A DNA stretch of 64,000 nt from Bradyrhizobium sp. CIAT3101 (GCF_029714945.1 NZ_CP121634.1:7833001-7897000), one strand, 5' to 3'; counted from the first letter of the stretch, positions 16,802 to 26,890 are shown. Numbers and translations: made by a program. The notes: generated by a model not told the origin, from the letters alone.

Positions 16802-17971
16802 ATGAGCGTATTCTGGCTGGCCCTGGGGGCCTTTGCGATTGGCACCGAAGGCTTTGTGATTGCTGGGCTTTTGCCGTCGATCGCCAGCGACCTCTCGATT
16901 TCGGTCTCGGCCGCCGGCCAATTGGTCACCGCCTACGCCCTCACCTACGCCGTGGGCTCGCCGATCCTGGCGGTGACGCTGAACAATATCGACCGCCGCA
17001 CCGTGCTGGCGCTCGCGCTCTTGACCTTCATCGCCGGAAACCTCGCCGCAATGGTCGCCTCCAATTACGCCGTACTGCTGGCCTCGCGCATGCTGATGGC
17101 GCTGGGTTCCGGGCTGTGTATGCCGACGGCGCTGGCGGTGTCCGTGGCGGTCGCCTCGCCGGAACGGCGCGGCCGCGCGGTGGCGCTCGTCACCTCGGGC
17201 CTCACCGTCGCGACCGTCATCGGCGTGCCCCTCGGCAATCTCGTCGGCAGCTGGTTCGGCTGGCGCGCGACTTTCGCCATGGTCGCAATGATCGGCGCCG
17301 TTGCACTCGCCGGCCTTCTGCTCGGCCTGCCTCGCGGGCTGCCGCGCAACACGGCCTCGCTCAGCGAAAGGCTTGCGGTCGCGCGTCACAGCAATGTCGT
17401 GATCGCGCTTCTGATCACGATTTTATGGGCGCTGGGCGGCTTCACCGTGTTCACCTATTTCGCGGTCCCGCTGCGCGGCCTCGGCTTCGACGCTTCGCAG
17501 ATCAGCCTTGCCCTGCTGGTGTTCGGCGGCGCAGCCGCGATCGGCAACATGCTTGGCGGCGTCCTGGCCGACCGACTCGGCACGATGGCCACCGCGGCGC
17601 TCGGGCTCGCCGGCATGGCGAGCGCGCTGATCCTGCATTCGCTGGTCCTGAAGCTCCTGCCCGGACAGGCGCATTACGCGGTGCTTGGGGCGATCTTCCT
17701 CTGGGGCCTTTCGGGCTGGGCGTTCTATCCGGCCCAGATCGCCAGCATTATCCGGATCGAGCCGCAGGCCTCGATGATCGCGCTCTCGCTCAACGCCTCC
17801 GCCATGTATCTCGGCTTCGCCATCGGTGGCGCCCTGGGCGGGGCGGTGCTGGCCACCCTCTCGCCAAACGACCTCGGCTGGATCGGTGGAACGAGCGTTG
17901 CGGCCTCGCTTCTGGTGCATCTCGCCCGCGGCTGGCAGGCGCGGCCGAAACCCGTCAAAATTGCCGGTTGA
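16802..17971 (+). CDS. MFS transporter (DHA1-type efflux)
   Basis: A 389-residue major facilitator protein with 12 predicted helices. It starts MSVFWLALGAFAIGTEGFVI, and the antiporter-like motif A region follows (VTLNNIDRRTVLALALL in the loop between helices 2 and 3). It fits the drug:H+ antiporter-1 group of small-molecule exporters (AraJ/YdhP-like). The substrate is unknown. It is controlled from a divergent promoter with the ArsR-type gene, suggesting induction by a toxic compound the regulator senses. No soluble partner is nearby. Confidence 0.87.
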   Translation: MSVFWLALGAFAIGTEGFVIAGLLPSIASDLSISVSAAGQLVTAYALTYAVGSPILAVTLNNIDRRTVLALALLTFIAGNLAAMVASNYAVLLASRMLMALGSGLCMPTALAVSVAVASPERRGRAVALVTSGLTVATVIGVPLGNLVGSWFGWRATFAMVAMIGAVALAGLLLGLPRGLPRNTASLSERLAVARHSNVVIALLITILWALGGFTVFTYFAVPLRGLGFDASQISLALLVFGGAAAIGNMLGGVLADRLGTMATAALGLAGMASALILHSLVLKLLPGQAHYAVLGAIFLWGLSGWAFYPAQIASIIRIEPQASMIALSLNASAMYLGFAIGGALGGAVLATLSPNDLGWIGGTSVAASLLVHLARGWQARPKPVKIAG

Positions 17972-18057
17972 TGGGCGTTTTTCGGGGTTTCGCCGCCCCG
18001 AAAACTGGTCTAAGACCCACCCGCGCGCGAGGGAGACCAACGCGCTCTCGGCCACAG

Positions 18058-18086
18058 GGGACGCGCAGCAAGCGCGCCCTTTTTTT
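18058..18086 (+). terminator. Terminator-like hairpin just before carB
   Basis: GGGACGCGC, a loop, GCGCGCCC and seven T residues form a strong intrinsic terminator that ends 30 bases before the carB ATG. It may end the MFS transcript, or lie in the carB leader and act as an attenuator. Confidence 0.75.
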
Positions 18087-18115
18087 GTGCCCAAATTCCA
18101 CTTCGGCGAGAGTTG

Positions 18116-21100
18116 ATGCCCAAACGTACAGACATCACCACCATCCTGATCATCGGCGCCGGTCCCATCGTGATCGGCCAGGCCTGCGAGTTCGACTATT
18201 CGGGCACGCAAGCGGTGAAGACGCTGAAGGAAGAGGGCTACCGCATCGTCCTCGTCAATTCCAATCCGGCCACGATCATGACCGATCCGGAATTGGCGGA
18301 TGCGACCTATATCGAGCCGATCACGCCCGAGATCGTCGCAAAAATCATCGAGAAGGAACGTCACGTCGTTCCCGGCGGCTTCGCGCTGCTGCCGACCATG
18401 GGCGGACAGACCGCGCTGAACTGTGCACTGTCGCTGCGCCGGCAGGGCACGCTGGACAAGTTCAACGTCGAGATGATCGGCGCCACGGCCGATGCCATTG
18501 ACAAGGCCGAGGATCGCCAGCTGTTCCGCGAGGCGATGACCAAGATCGGGCTCGAGACGCCGAAGTCGCGGCTCGCCAATGCATCCGAGCTGAAGAAGTC
18601 GTTCCGCGATAAATACCACGCCGAACGCGAGAAGCTGTCGGGCGCAGCACTCGAGGAGCTCGATCGGCAATGGACCCTCGGTGAGAGCGACCGCCGCAAG
18701 CGCTACCAGGAATACGCTTTCGGCCAGGCCATGATGGCGCTGTCCGAGATCGGCCTGCCTGCGATCATCCGCCCCTCCTTCACCATGGGCGGCACCGGCG
18801 GCGGCATCGCCTACAACAAGGAAGAGTTCCTCGACATCATCGAGCGCGGCCTTGACGCCTCCCCCACCAACGAAGTCCTGATCGAGGAATCCGTCCTCGG
18901 CTGGAAAGAGTTCGAGATGGAGGTGGTGCGCGACAAGAAGGACAATTGCATCATCGTCTGCTCGATCGAGAATTTCGATCCGATGGGCGTGCACACCGGC
19001 GACTCCATCACGGTCGCGCCGGCGCTGACGCTGACGGACAAGGAATACCAGATCATGCGCGACGCCTCGCTGGCGGTGCTGCGCGAGATCGGCGTCGAGA
19101 CCGGCGGCTCCAACGTGCAGTTCGGCGTCAATCCCGAAGACGGCCGCATGGTCGTGATCGAGATGAATCCGCGGGTGTCGCGTTCGTCGGCACTGGCCTC
19201 GAAGGCCACCGGCTTCCCGATCGCAAAGGTCGCGGCAAAACTCGCGATCGGCTACACGCTCGACGAAATCGCCAACGACATCACCGGCGGTGCGACGCCG
19301 GCCTCGTTCGAGCCGACGATCGACTACGTGGTGACCAAGATCCCGCGTTTCGCCTTCGAGAAATTCCCGGGCGCATCGACCACGCTGACGACGTCGATGA
19401 AGTCGGTCGGCGAGGTCATGGCGATCGGCCGCACCTTCCAGGAGAGCCTGCAGAAGGCGCTGCGCGGGCTCGAGACGGGATTGACCGGCCTCGACGAGAT
19501 CGAGATCGAAGGCCTTGGTCGCGACGACGACAAGAATGCGATCCGCGCCGCGCTCGGCACACCGACGCCGAACCGCATTCTGCAGGTTGCGCAGGCCATG
19601 CGGCTCGGCTGGTCGAACGAGGACATCTTCAACTCCTGCAAGATCGATCCGTGGTTCCTCGGCGAGATGCGCGGCATCGTCGACATGGAGGAGAAGGTCA
19701 GGAAGCACGGCCTGCCCGGCAATGCCTTCGGCATGCGTACGCTCAAGGCCATGGGTTTTTCGGACGCGCGCCTTGCGGTGCTCGCCGAGACGACGGAGGC
19801 CGAGCTCACCGCGAAGCGTCACGCGCTCGGCGTCCGTCCGGTCTACAAGCGCATCGACACGTGCGCGGCCGAATTCGCCTCGCCCACTGCCTACATGTAC
19901 TCGACCTACGAATCGCCGTTTGCAGGCAGCACCGCCGACGAGAGCACGCCGTCGGACAAGAAGAAGGTCATCATCCTCGGCGGTGGCCCGAACCGTATCG
20001 GCCAGGGCATCGAGTTCGACTATTGCTGCTGTCACGCCTGCTTCGCGCTGCATGACGCCGGCTACGAATCCATCATGGTCAACTGCAACCCCGAAACGGT
20101 GTCGACCGACTACGACACCGCGGACCGGCTCTATTTCGAGCCGCTCACCGCCGAGGACGTGCTGGAGATCATCGCCAAGGAGCGCAGCAACGGCACGCTG
20201 CATGGCGTCATCGTGCAGTTTGGCGGCCAGACTCCGCTCAAGCTTGCGCGGGCGCTGGAAGCCGCTGAAGTGCCGATCCTCGGCACCTCGCCCGACGCCA
20301 TCGACCTTGCGGAAGACCGCGACCGCTTCAAGCGCGTGCTCGACAAGCTGCGGCTGAAGCAGCCGAAGAACGGCATCGCCTATTCGGTCGAGCAGGCGCG
20401 CCTGGTTGCGACCGATCTCGGCCTGCCGCTGGTGGTGCGTCCGTCCTATGTACTCGGCGGCCGCGCGATGCAGATCATCCGCGAGGAGAACCAGCTCAGC
20501 GACTACCTGCTCGGCACGCTGCCGGAGCTGGTGCCGGCCGACGTCAAGGCGCGCTACCCGAACGACAAGACCGGGCAGATCAACACCGTGCTCGGCAAGA
20601 ACCCGCTGCTGTTCGACCGCTATCTGTCCGACGCGACCGAGATCGACGTCGACTGCCTCTGTGACGGCAAGGACACGTTCATCGTCGGCATCATGGAGCA
20701 CATCGAGGAAGCCGGCATCCATTCCGGCGACTCCGCCTGCTCGCTGCCGCCGCACTCGCTCGACGCCAAGATGATCGAGGAGCTGGAGCGGCAGACCCGC
20801 GAGCTCGCGCTCGGCCTCGACGTCGTCGGCCTGATGAACGTGCAATACGCGATCAAGGACGGCGAGATCTACGTGCTCGAGGTCAATCCGCGCGCCTCGC
20901 GCACGGTGCCGTTCGTCGCCAAGGTGATCGGCACGCCGGTCGCCAAGATCGCCGCGCGCATCATGGCCGGCGAGAAGCTCGCCGACTTCAAGCTGAAGAA
21001 GGCCGACTTCAAGCATGTCGGCGTGAAGGAATCGGTGTTTCCGTTCGCCCGCTTCCCCGGCGTCGACACGGTGCTTGGTCCGGAGATGCGTTCGACCGGC

Positions 21101-21580
21101 GAGGTCATGGGCATCGACCGCTCCTTCGCGGTCGCCTTCGCCAAGAGCCAGCTCGGCGGCGGCACGCGGGTGCCGCGCAAGGGCACGGTGTTCGTCTCGG
21201 TGCGCGAGAGCGACAAGACGCGCATCGCGGAGGCCGTCCGCGAATTGCATTCGCTCGGCTTCAAGGTGCTGGCGACCTCCGGCACGGCGCGCTTCCTGAC
21301 CGATGAAGGCATCCCGACCGAGAAGGTGAACAAGGTGCTGGAGGGCCGGCCGCATATCGTCGACGCCATCACCAATGGCGACGTCCAGCTGGTCTTCAAC
21401 ACCACCGAAGGCCCGCAGGCGCTTGCCGACAGCCGATCGCTGCGGCGCGCGGCCCTCTTGCATAAAGTGCCGTATTACACCACTCTTTCCGGGGCCGTGG
21501 CGGCCGCGCAGGGCATCCGCGCCTATCTTGGCGGAGACCTTGAGGTTCGTACCCTGCAGAGCTACTTTTCGGAAACCTGA
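18116..21580 (+). CDS. carB: Carbamoyl-phosphate synthase large subunit
   Basis: A 1154-residue protein, slightly longer than the usual ~1070 because of insertions such as residues 155-190. The first ATP-grasp half has [20 protein letters not shown]. The second begins at [20 protein letters not shown] (about residue 620). The C-terminal MGS-like allosteric domain contains [17 protein letters not shown]. It makes carbamoyl phosphate from bicarbonate, ATP and ammonia channelled from CarA. The ATG at 18116 is chosen; a TTG one codon earlier is less likely. greA follows 210 bases later. Confidence 0.97.
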   Translation: MPKRTDITTILIIGAGPIVIGQACEFDYSGTQAVKTLKEEGYRIVLVNSNPATIMTDPELADATYIEPITPEIVAKIIEKERHVVPGGFALLPTMGGQTALNCALSLRRQGTLDKFNVEMIGATADAIDKAEDRQLFREAMTKIGLETPKSRLANASELKKSFRDKYHAEREKLSGAALEELDRQWTLGESDRRKRYQEYAFGQAMMALSEIGLPAIIRPSFTMGGTGGGIAYNKEEFLDIIERGLDASPTNEVLIEESVLGWKEFEMEVVRDKKDNCIIVCSIENFDPMGVHTGDSITVAPALTLTDKEYQIMRDASLAVLREIGVETGGSNVQFGVNPEDGRMVVIEMNPRVSRSSALASKATGFPIAKVAAKLAIGYTLDEIANDITGGATPASFEPTIDYVVTKIPRFAFEKFPGASTTLTTSMKSVGEVMAIGRTFQESLQKALRGLETGLTGLDEIEIEGLGRDDDKNAIRAALGTPTPNRILQVAQAMRLGWSNEDIFNSCKIDPWFLGEMRGIVDMEEKVRKHGLPGNAFGMRTLKAMGFSDARLAVLAETTEAELTAKRHALGVRPVYKRIDTCAAEFASPTAYMYSTYESPFAGSTADESTPSDKKKVIILGGGPNRIGQGIEFDYCCCHACFALHDAGYESIMVNCNPETVSTDYDTADRLYFEPLTAEDVLEIIAKERSNGTLHGVIVQFGGQTPLKLARALEAAEVPILGTSPDAIDLAEDRDRFKRVLDKLRLKQPKNGIAYSVEQARLVATDLGLPLVVRPSYVLGGRAMQIIREENQLSDYLLGTLPELVPADVKARYPNDKTGQINTVLGKNPLLFDRYLSDATEIDVDCLCDGKDTFIVGIMEHIEEAGIHSGDSACSLPPHSLDAKMIEELERQTRELALGLDVVGLMNVQYAIKDGEIYVLEVNPRASRTVPFVAKVIGTPVAKIAARIMAGEKLADFKLKKADFKHVGVKESVFPFARFPGVDTVLGPEMRSTGEVMGIDRSFAVAFAKSQLGGGTRVPRKGTVFVSVRESDKTRIAEAVRELHSLGFKVLATSGTARFLTDEGIPTEKVNKVLEGRPHIVDAITNGDVQLVFNTTEGPQALADSRSLRRAALLHKVPYYTTLSGAVAAAQGIRAYLGGDLEVRTLQSYFSET

Positions 21581-21790
21581 TCGCGGGCGGCAGCTTCGCT
21601 GCAGCTAAGTGATTGGCAATGAAGCCACAATGGCCGGAGGAACTGTCCCGGCCATGTGGTTGTTCTGTTCCGGCGCCAGACCCACATAACGCTCCGGCGG
21701 CGGCGTGTTCAGCCCCCGGACATACTGACGAATCAAGGTTGGCGCGCCCTCTGTTGTTGGCGGGCGCGCGACCGAAGGACGAGAGAAGAG

Positions 21791-22264
21791 ATGGAAAAGG
21801 TTCCGATGACTGCGAGCGGCTTTGCCGCACTCGGGGAAGAATTGAAGAAGCGCCAGTCCGAGGACCGTCCGCGCATCATCGAGCATATCGCCGAGGCGCG
21901 CTCGCACGGCGACCTGTCCGAGAACGCCGAATACCATGCCGCCAAGGAAGAGCAGTCCCATAATGAGGGCCGCATCGCCGAGCTCGAAGACAAGCTCGCG
22001 CGCGCCGACATCATCGATATTTCCAAGCTCTCCGGCGACACCATCAAGTTCGGCGCCACCGTGACGCTGGTCGACGAGGACACCGAGAAGAAGGCGGTGT
22101 GGCAGATCGTCGGCGAGGTCGAGGCCGACGCCAAGAAGGGCCGCATCTCCATCACCTCGCCGCTTGCGCGCGCGCTGATCGGCAAGAAGAAGGGCTCGAC
22201 CGTCGAGGTCAACGCCCCCGGCGGCGCCAAGGCATATGAGATCACCAAGGTCGAGTGGCGGTAA
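21791..22264 (+). CDS. greA: Transcript cleavage factor GreA
   Basis: A 157-residue GreA that rescues stalled RNA polymerase by promoting cleavage of backtracked RNA. The N-terminal coiled coil carries the catalytic acidic tip in [18 protein letters not shown] (about residues 38-55). The C-terminal FKBP-like domain has [18 protein letters not shown] and the usual [17 protein letters not shown]. The ATG at 21791 follows GAGAGAAGAG. It lies downstream of carB and is closed by its own terminator. Confidence 0.95.
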   Translation: MEKVPMTASGFAALGEELKKRQSEDRPRIIEHIAEARSHGDLSENAEYHAAKEEQSHNEGRIAELEDKLARADIIDISKLSGDTIKFGATVTLVDEDTEKKAVWQIVGEVEADAKKGRISITSPLARALIGKKKGSTVEVNAPGGAKAYEITKVEWR

Positions 22265-22286
22265 TCCACTCCGCAGGATCTGCCTG

Positions 22287-22314
22287 AAAAGCCGCGCCAT
22301 CTGCGCGGCTTTTC
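22287..22314 (+). terminator. Intrinsic terminator after greA
   Basis: AAAAGCCGCGC, a 5-base loop and GCGCGGCTTTT form a hairpin 23 bases past the greA stop. Confidence 0.88.
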
Positions 22315-22400
22315 TGTTTCGCGAGGTGTCCAGCCCGCGATTGTGAACCGCACTGCCCTCCATCATGCTTTAGGCTGCCGTCCGAGCAAGGGAGGACACG

Positions 22401-22796
22401 ATGAACATCGATCGCATCGCCGCTCGGAGCCAGCCTTATCTGCTCAGCCTCTTCCGCTTCATCACCGGGCTGCTGTTCTTTCACTACGGCGTGGCCAAGC
22501 TGTTCAAGTTTCCGCCGGTCGAGATGTTTTCCGACGTCACGCCGCTGTCGCTCTGGGGGGTTGCCGGGATGTTCGAATTCGTGCTCGGCGGCCTCCTGAT
22601 GATCGGGCTCTTCACGCGGCTGGCCGCCTTCATCCTTTCGGGCGAGATGGCCTTCGCCTATTTCATCGAGCACCTGCCGCACAGCTTCTTTCCCGTCGTC
22701 AACGACGGTGCGCTGGCGATCATCCTGTGCTTTGCCTGCCTCTTCCTCGCCGCCGCCGGCGGGGGCCCGCTCAGCGTGGACGCGATGCGGCGCTGA
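22401..22796 (+). CDS. DoxX-family membrane protein
   Basis: A 131-residue protein with four membrane helices. It has the DoxX pattern SLFRFITGLLFFHYGVAKLF at the start, then GVAGMFEFVLGGLLMIGLFT and a late helix with LAIILCFACLFLAAAGGGPL. DoxX proteins have been linked to quinone or thiol redox work, but most members are uncharacterised. GGGAGG lies upstream of the ATG. It is convergent with the Lrp-type gene, with a 10-base gap. Confidence 0.88.
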   Translation: MNIDRIAARSQPYLLSLFRFITGLLFFHYGVAKLFKFPPVEMFSDVTPLSLWGVAGMFEFVLGGLLMIGLFTRLAAFILSGEMAFAYFIEHLPHSFFPVVNDGALAIILCFACLFLAAAGGGPLSVDAMRR

Positions 22797-22806
22797 CTGC
22801 CCGCTT

Positions 22807-23286
22807 CTACCGCCGGCCCTTCACGTCGAGCGGCACAGCCGCCTCGTACTTCGAGTTGTGCAGCACCAGTGACGTGCGCACGTTGCGGACATGGGGCGCG
22901 GCGGTCAGGTGGGTGACGAAATCCTGGAAGGTCGCCATGTCAGGGGCGACGCATTTCAGGATGAAATCGACCTCGCCCGACAGCATCCAGCACTCCCGCA
23001 CCAAAGGCTCGGCGCGGACGAATTCCTCGAAGGCACGCAAATCGGCTTCCGCCTGGCTGGAGAGGTGCACGGCTGCGAACACCGTGACGTCGAAGCCGAG
23101 CTTTCGCGCATCCAGCAGCCCGCGGTAGCCATGGATGTAGCCCTCCTCCTCCAGTGCCCGGACCCGGCGCAGGCAGGGCGGGGGCGAAATACCGACCCGT
23201 TTGGCGAGCTCGACATTGGTGATTCGGCCGTCGGCCTGGATCTCGGCGAGAATTTTGAGGTCGATCTCGTCTAGGTTCCGCGACAC
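22807..23286 (-). CDS. Lrp/AsnC-family regulator
   Basis: A 159-residue protein. It has the AsnC-type HTH at the N-terminus (DEIDLKILAEIQADGRITNV, then ELAKRVGISPPPCLRRVRAL) and a RAM ligand-binding domain in the second half (CWMLSGEVDFILKCVAPDMA). The start is a GTG at 23286 preceded by AGGAG; the longer ATG version adds 19 residues outside the family. Such proteins bind amino acids and act as global or local regulators. It is divergent from trxB, with two palindromes between them. Confidence 0.9.
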   Translation of the reverse strand: MSRNLDEIDLKILAEIQADGRITNVELAKRVGISPPPCLRRVRALEEEGYIHGYRGLLDARKLGFDVTVFAAVHLSSQAEADLRAFEEFVRAEPLVRECWMLSGEVDFILKCVAPDMATFQDFVTHLTAAPHVRNVRTSLVLHNSKYEAAVPLDVKGRR

Positions 23287-23361
23287 GTGATTGGAACTCC
23301 TGGCCTTTATGGCGGTATCGGGTGGATCTGATGCAATCCTCATAGCCAGTCACGCAGGTTT

Positions 23362-23444
23362 GCGCAATTTTATTGCGCGTTCACCCCACCTGACTTTTGT
23401 TCCTTGTTGGAAAAATCCGCCGATTGGGAATGCAATTCTTGCAT
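23362..23444. promoter_or_regulatory. Two palindromes in the Lrp/trxB divergent region
   Basis: GCGCAATTTTATTGCGC (23362-23378) is a perfect 7-3-7 inverted repeat, and ATGCAATTCTTGCAT (23430-23444) is a perfect 6-3-6 one. Both share the GCAA/TTGC core and could be sites for the Lrp-type regulator. Confidence 0.5.
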
Positions 23445-23552
23445 AGCTCATCAGAAGGCTTAGATTAGCTCTGATATTTCAGCGCCTCCGCGAGGCCTCC
23501 CGGCACGTTCCGCGCCCGCGCTGCAAATCCCCCGTGAAAGGCGTCCGCAAAT

Positions 23553-24518
23553 ATGTCCGCTCCTGTTCATGCAAAGGTCGTCATCATTGGCTCCGGCCCC
23601 GCCGGCTACACCGCGGCGATCTACGCCGCGCGCGCGATGCTCGAGCCGATCCTGATCCAGGGCATGCAGGCCGGCGGCCAGCTCACCATCACCACGGATG
23701 TCGAGAACTATCCCGGCTTCGCCGATGTGATCCAGGGCCCCTGGCTGATGGAACAGATGGAGAAGCAGGCCGTCCATGTCGGCACCAGGATCGTCACCGA
23801 CCTGGTGACCAAGCTGGAGACCGGCCAGCGGCCGTTCCGCCTCACCTGCGACTCCGGCGACGTCTATCTCGCCGAAACCGTGATCCTTGCGACCGGCGCG
23901 CAAGCGCGCTGGCTCGGGCTGCCATCCGAGGTGAAATTCCAGGGTGGCGGCGTGTCGGCCTGCGCCACCTGCGACGGCTTCTTCTACCGCAACAAGGAGG
24001 TCGTGGTGGTCGGCGGTGGCAATACCGCGGTCGAGGAGGCGCTTTACCTGACCAACCATGCCTCGCAGGTCACCATCGTGCATCGCCGCGATCACTTCCG
24101 CGCCGAGCGCATCCTGCAGGAACGCCTGTTCAAGCACCCCAAGATCAAGGTGATCTGGAACTCCGCCGTCGACGAAATCTGCGGCACCGAGAACCCGAAC
24201 AAGGTCACCCATGTGCGCCTGAAGAACGTCAAGACCGGTGCGCTTTCGGACGTGAAGACCGACGGCGTCTTCATCGCCATCGGCCACGCACCGGCAACCG
24301 AGCTCGTGAAAGACCAGATCAAATTGAAACCGTCGGGCTACGTCGAGGTGGCCCCGAACTCGACCGCGACCTCCGTGCCTGGCCTGTTCGCCGCCGGCGA
24401 CGTCGCTGACGAAACCTATCGCCAGGCCGTCACGGCCGCCGGCCTCGGCTGCATGGCAGCCCTCGAGGCCGAACGTTTCTTGGCCCTGCGCGCCAGCGAG
24501 CGCGCGGCAGCGGAATAA
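23553..24518 (+). CDS. trxB: Thioredoxin reductase
   Basis: A 321-residue low-molecular-weight flavoprotein that passes electrons from NADPH to thioredoxin. The FAD loop is VVIIGSGPAGYTAAIYAARA. The redox pair is in SACATCDGFFYRN (Cys near residues 137 and 140). The NADPH loop is VVVVGGGNTAVEEALYL, and the C-terminal FAD motif is LFAAGDVADETYRQAVTAAG. The length and active site are standard for TrxB. The LysR gene begins five bases after its stop, so they may be co-transcribed. Confidence 0.96.
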   Translation: MSAPVHAKVVIIGSGPAGYTAAIYAARAMLEPILIQGMQAGGQLTITTDVENYPGFADVIQGPWLMEQMEKQAVHVGTRIVTDLVTKLETGQRPFRLTCDSGDVYLAETVILATGAQARWLGLPSEVKFQGGGVSACATCDGFFYRNKEVVVVGGGNTAVEEALYLTNHASQVTIVHRRDHFRAERILQERLFKHPKIKVIWNSAVDEICGTENPNKVTHVRLKNVKTGALSDVKTDGVFIAIGHAPATELVKDQIKLKPSGYVEVAPNSTATSVPGLFAAGDVADETYRQAVTAAGLGCMAALEAERFLALRASERAAAE

Positions 24519-24523
24519 CGATC

Positions 24524-25447
24524 ATGCCTCGAACACGCGACGGATTTACGGATATGGATTGGGACAAGCTGAAGGTGTTTCACGCGGCGGCGGAAGCGGG
24601 CAGCTTCACGCATGCGGGAGAGCAGCTCGGTCTGTCGCAATCGGCGGTCTCACGCCAGGTCTCGGCACTGGAGCAGGAGCTCTCGGTCTCGCTGTTCCAC
24701 CGCCACGCCCGCGGCCTGATCCTCACCGAGCAGGGCGACCTGCTGTTCCGCACCGCGCATGACGTGTTCATGCAACTGCAGGCGGCGCGCGCGAAATTGA
24801 CCGACAGCCGCGAGCGGCCGAGCGGCGATCTCAAGATCACCACCACGCCCGGCGTCGGCATCAACTGGCTGATCCCGAGGCTCGGCGAATTCACCGCGCT
24901 CTATCCGGAGATCCGGATCTCGCTGATCGTCACCGACGAGGAGCTGGATCTGTCGATGCGCGAAGCCGACGTCGCGATCCGCACGCGCAAGCCAACGCAG
25001 CCGGATCTCATCCAGCGCAAGCTCTTCGCGATGGGCTTCCACGCCTATTGCTCGCCGGATTACATCAAGCGCTTCGGCACGCCGCGGACGCTGGAGGAAC
25101 TCGACTCCCACCGCATCATCACGCTGTCCGACGGCAACTTCGCGCCGCATCTGCAGAACCGCAACTGGCTGATCGAAGCCGGCCGCAACGGCTCCGGTCC
25201 GCGCGAAGCCTATTTCAAGGTCAACAATATCCTTGGCCTCGTGCGCGCCTGTCAGCAGGGCCTCGGTATCGCAGCGCTGCCGGACTACCTGATCGAAGAA
25301 CAGAGCCGCCTCGTACAACTGTTCGGCGAATCTGATTCGATTCAGCTCGATACGTATTTCGTCTATCCGGAAGAGCTGAAGACGGTCGCGCGCGTGCAGG
25401 TGTTCCGCGACTTCGTGGTGAGCAAGGCGCAGCGCTGGCCGTCCTGA
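24524..25447 (+). CDS. LysR-family transcriptional regulator
   Basis: A 307-residue LysR protein. The winged HTH spans about residues 12-70 (DKLKVFHAAAEAGSFTHAGE, then QSAVSRQVSALEQELSVSLF). The C-terminal substrate-binding domain is of the type-2 periplasmic fold, with LKITTTPGVGINWLIPRLGE. The start at 24524 gives MPRTRDGF; an ATG ten codons in (MDWDKL) is also possible. It lies 5 bases after trxB, unlike the usual divergent LysR layout, so its target may be elsewhere. Confidence 0.9.
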   Translation: MPRTRDGFTDMDWDKLKVFHAAAEAGSFTHAGEQLGLSQSAVSRQVSALEQELSVSLFHRHARGLILTEQGDLLFRTAHDVFMQLQAARAKLTDSRERPSGDLKITTTPGVGINWLIPRLGEFTALYPEIRISLIVTDEELDLSMREADVAIRTRKPTQPDLIQRKLFAMGFHAYCSPDYIKRFGTPRTLEELDSHRIITLSDGNFAPHLQNRNWLIEAGRNGSGPREAYFKVNNILGLVRACQQGLGIAALPDYLIEEQSRLVQLFGESDSIQLDTYFVYPEELKTVARVQVFRDFVVSKAQRWPS

Positions 25448-25619
25448 TTTCCGCATGACTGACATGCGGCCTCGGCTGTTGCTGCATGCCGCTCGTCAAG
25501 CCCATACTGCTTGCACGCTGAGCCTTCGCGTTGCGCATTTGTCCCCCTCCTCCAGTGGCGCGGGAGTTCAGTAATCCCTCTTGGAAGGTGATTGTGTCGG
25601 CCTCACGTGGCCAATACCT

Positions 25620-25648
25620 AAGCCGGGCCTTCGGGTCCGGCTTTTTTT
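25620..25648 (+). terminator. Intrinsic terminator downstream of the LysR gene
   Basis: AAGCCGG, a loop (GCCTTCGGGT), CCGGCTT and a T-run form a hairpin 173 bases after the LysR stop. It may close that transcript or a short RNA in between. Confidence 0.8.
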
Positions 25649-25680
25649 CTACCCAATCCGGGTTTCGCCTTCCGCGTGTA

Positions 25681-25849
25681 TTGACAGTTTTGGGTATCCC
25701 CCGCATCATTTCCAAATGATCACGAAGTCGTGCGCAATCGTCTCGAAAAAAGGCCCCCACCCGGGGACCTCGGATTTTTGCGCGCGCTAATCACCGCTTC
25801 GTCATCGCAAGCAAATCCCGAAAACCCCGCCGCCTGGACGGGGTTTTTT
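25681..25849 (+). ncRNA. Candidate small RNA between two terminators
   Basis: TTGACA at 25681-25686 is followed after 17 bases by a weak -10 (CATCAT). The stretch then has a G/C-rich hairpin around GGCCCCCACCCGGGGACC and ends in a strong terminator. No ORF fits. It could be an independent small RNA of about 140 bases. Support is only the arrangement of these signals. Confidence 0.3.
25821..25849 (+). terminator. Intrinsic terminator before the DapA-like gene
   Basis: AAAACCCCG, a loop and CGGGGTTTTTT form a hairpin that ends 45 bases before the next gene, so that gene must have a promoter inside or after it, or be read through. Confidence 0.8.
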
Positions 25850-25893
25850 CATGTGCCCTCCGTCTCAGGTTTTTCCCGAGAAGGAGAATGAAC

Positions 25894-26865
25894 ATGACTG
25901 ATGTGCGAACTCATATGCACGGGCTCTGGCTGCCGCTGGTGACGCCGTTTCGGAACAGTCGCCTCGACGAGACGTCGCTGCGACGGCTGACGCGGCACTA
26001 CTGCACCCAAGCCATCGACGGCTTCATCCTGGGCGCGACCTCGGGCGAAGGCATGACGCTGCGCGATGCCGAGCTCGAACGCCTCGTCGCCATCGTCCGC
26101 GACGAGATGGCGACCGGCCGACGGACGTTGCCGATCGGTCTTGGCCTGTCGGGCGCGGACACCTCGCGGATGAAGGAGCGGCTCGATGAAACCGCGGACT
26201 GGCCGATCGACTTCTATCTGATCGCGAGCCCCTATTATGTGCGGCCGTCGCAGCGCGGCATCCTCGCGCATTTCGAGACGCTGGCCGATCACGCCGCCTG
26301 GCCGCTCGCGCTCTACAACATTCCTTATCGCTGCGCCGTCGGCATCACCAACCAGACCCTGCTGCGGCTCGCCGAACATCCCAACATCATCGGGTTGAAG
26401 GATTGCGGCGCGAGCCGTGAGCAATCGATCGCGCTGCTGCGCGACAGGCCGAAGGGCTTTCGCGTGCTGACCGGCGAGGACGCGAACTATTTCGAGGCGC
26501 TCGGCGACGGCGCCGACGGCGGCATTCTGCTGTCGGCCCATCTCGAGACGGCAACCTTCGCTGCCGTCCATGCCGAGCTGAAGCGCGGCAACGTGGATGC
26601 GGCGCTGTCGCGCTGGCAGGAGGTGTCGGACCTGACGCGGCTGCTCTTCACCGAGCCGAGCCCGGCGCCGGCGAAGTACTGGCTGTGGCGGACAGGCCTG
26701 ATCGACAGCCCCGAGGTGCGCCTGCCGATGGTGGAGGTGAGCAGCGAGCTCGCCGCCGCGATCGATCGCGAGATCGAGCGGAGGTCGGAAAAATCGGTCT
26801 TTGAAGAACCGTTGGTGGCACTGCGCCCCGACAGCCGTATGGCAACACCTTTCGTCCAGACCTGA
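25894..26865 (+). CDS. Dihydrodipicolinate synthase / N-acetylneuraminate lyase family protein
   Basis: A 323-residue TIM-barrel class I aldolase. Near the N-terminus is LWLPLVTPFRNSRLDETSLR, with FILGATSGEGMTLRDAELER matching the GTTGE-type motif. The barrel Tyr lies in ALYNIPYRCAVGI and the Schiff-base Lys in IIGLKDCGASREQS (about residue 169). The family covers dapA, nanA and several sugar-acid aldolases. The residues do not decide which substrate it uses, so it is not named dapA. The ATG at 25894 has AGGAG seven bases upstream. Confidence 0.88.
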   Translation: MTDVRTHMHGLWLPLVTPFRNSRLDETSLRRLTRHYCTQAIDGFILGATSGEGMTLRDAELERLVAIVRDEMATGRRTLPIGLGLSGADTSRMKERLDETADWPIDFYLIASPYYVRPSQRGILAHFETLADHAAWPLALYNIPYRCAVGITNQTLLRLAEHPNIIGLKDCGASREQSIALLRDRPKGFRVLTGEDANYFEALGDGADGGILLSAHLETATFAAVHAELKRGNVDAALSRWQEVSDLTRLLFTEPSPAPAKYWLWRTGLIDSPEVRLPMVEVSSELAAAIDREIERRSEKSVFEEPLVALRPDSRMATPFVQT

Positions 26866-26890
26866 GCATCGAAGGGTCGTGATAGATCCG

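Noticed and set aside
17423..21463. 1346-codon ORF opposite carB and the MFS gene
   Set aside because: A GC-rich antisense shadow of carB; composition is typical of shadow frames.
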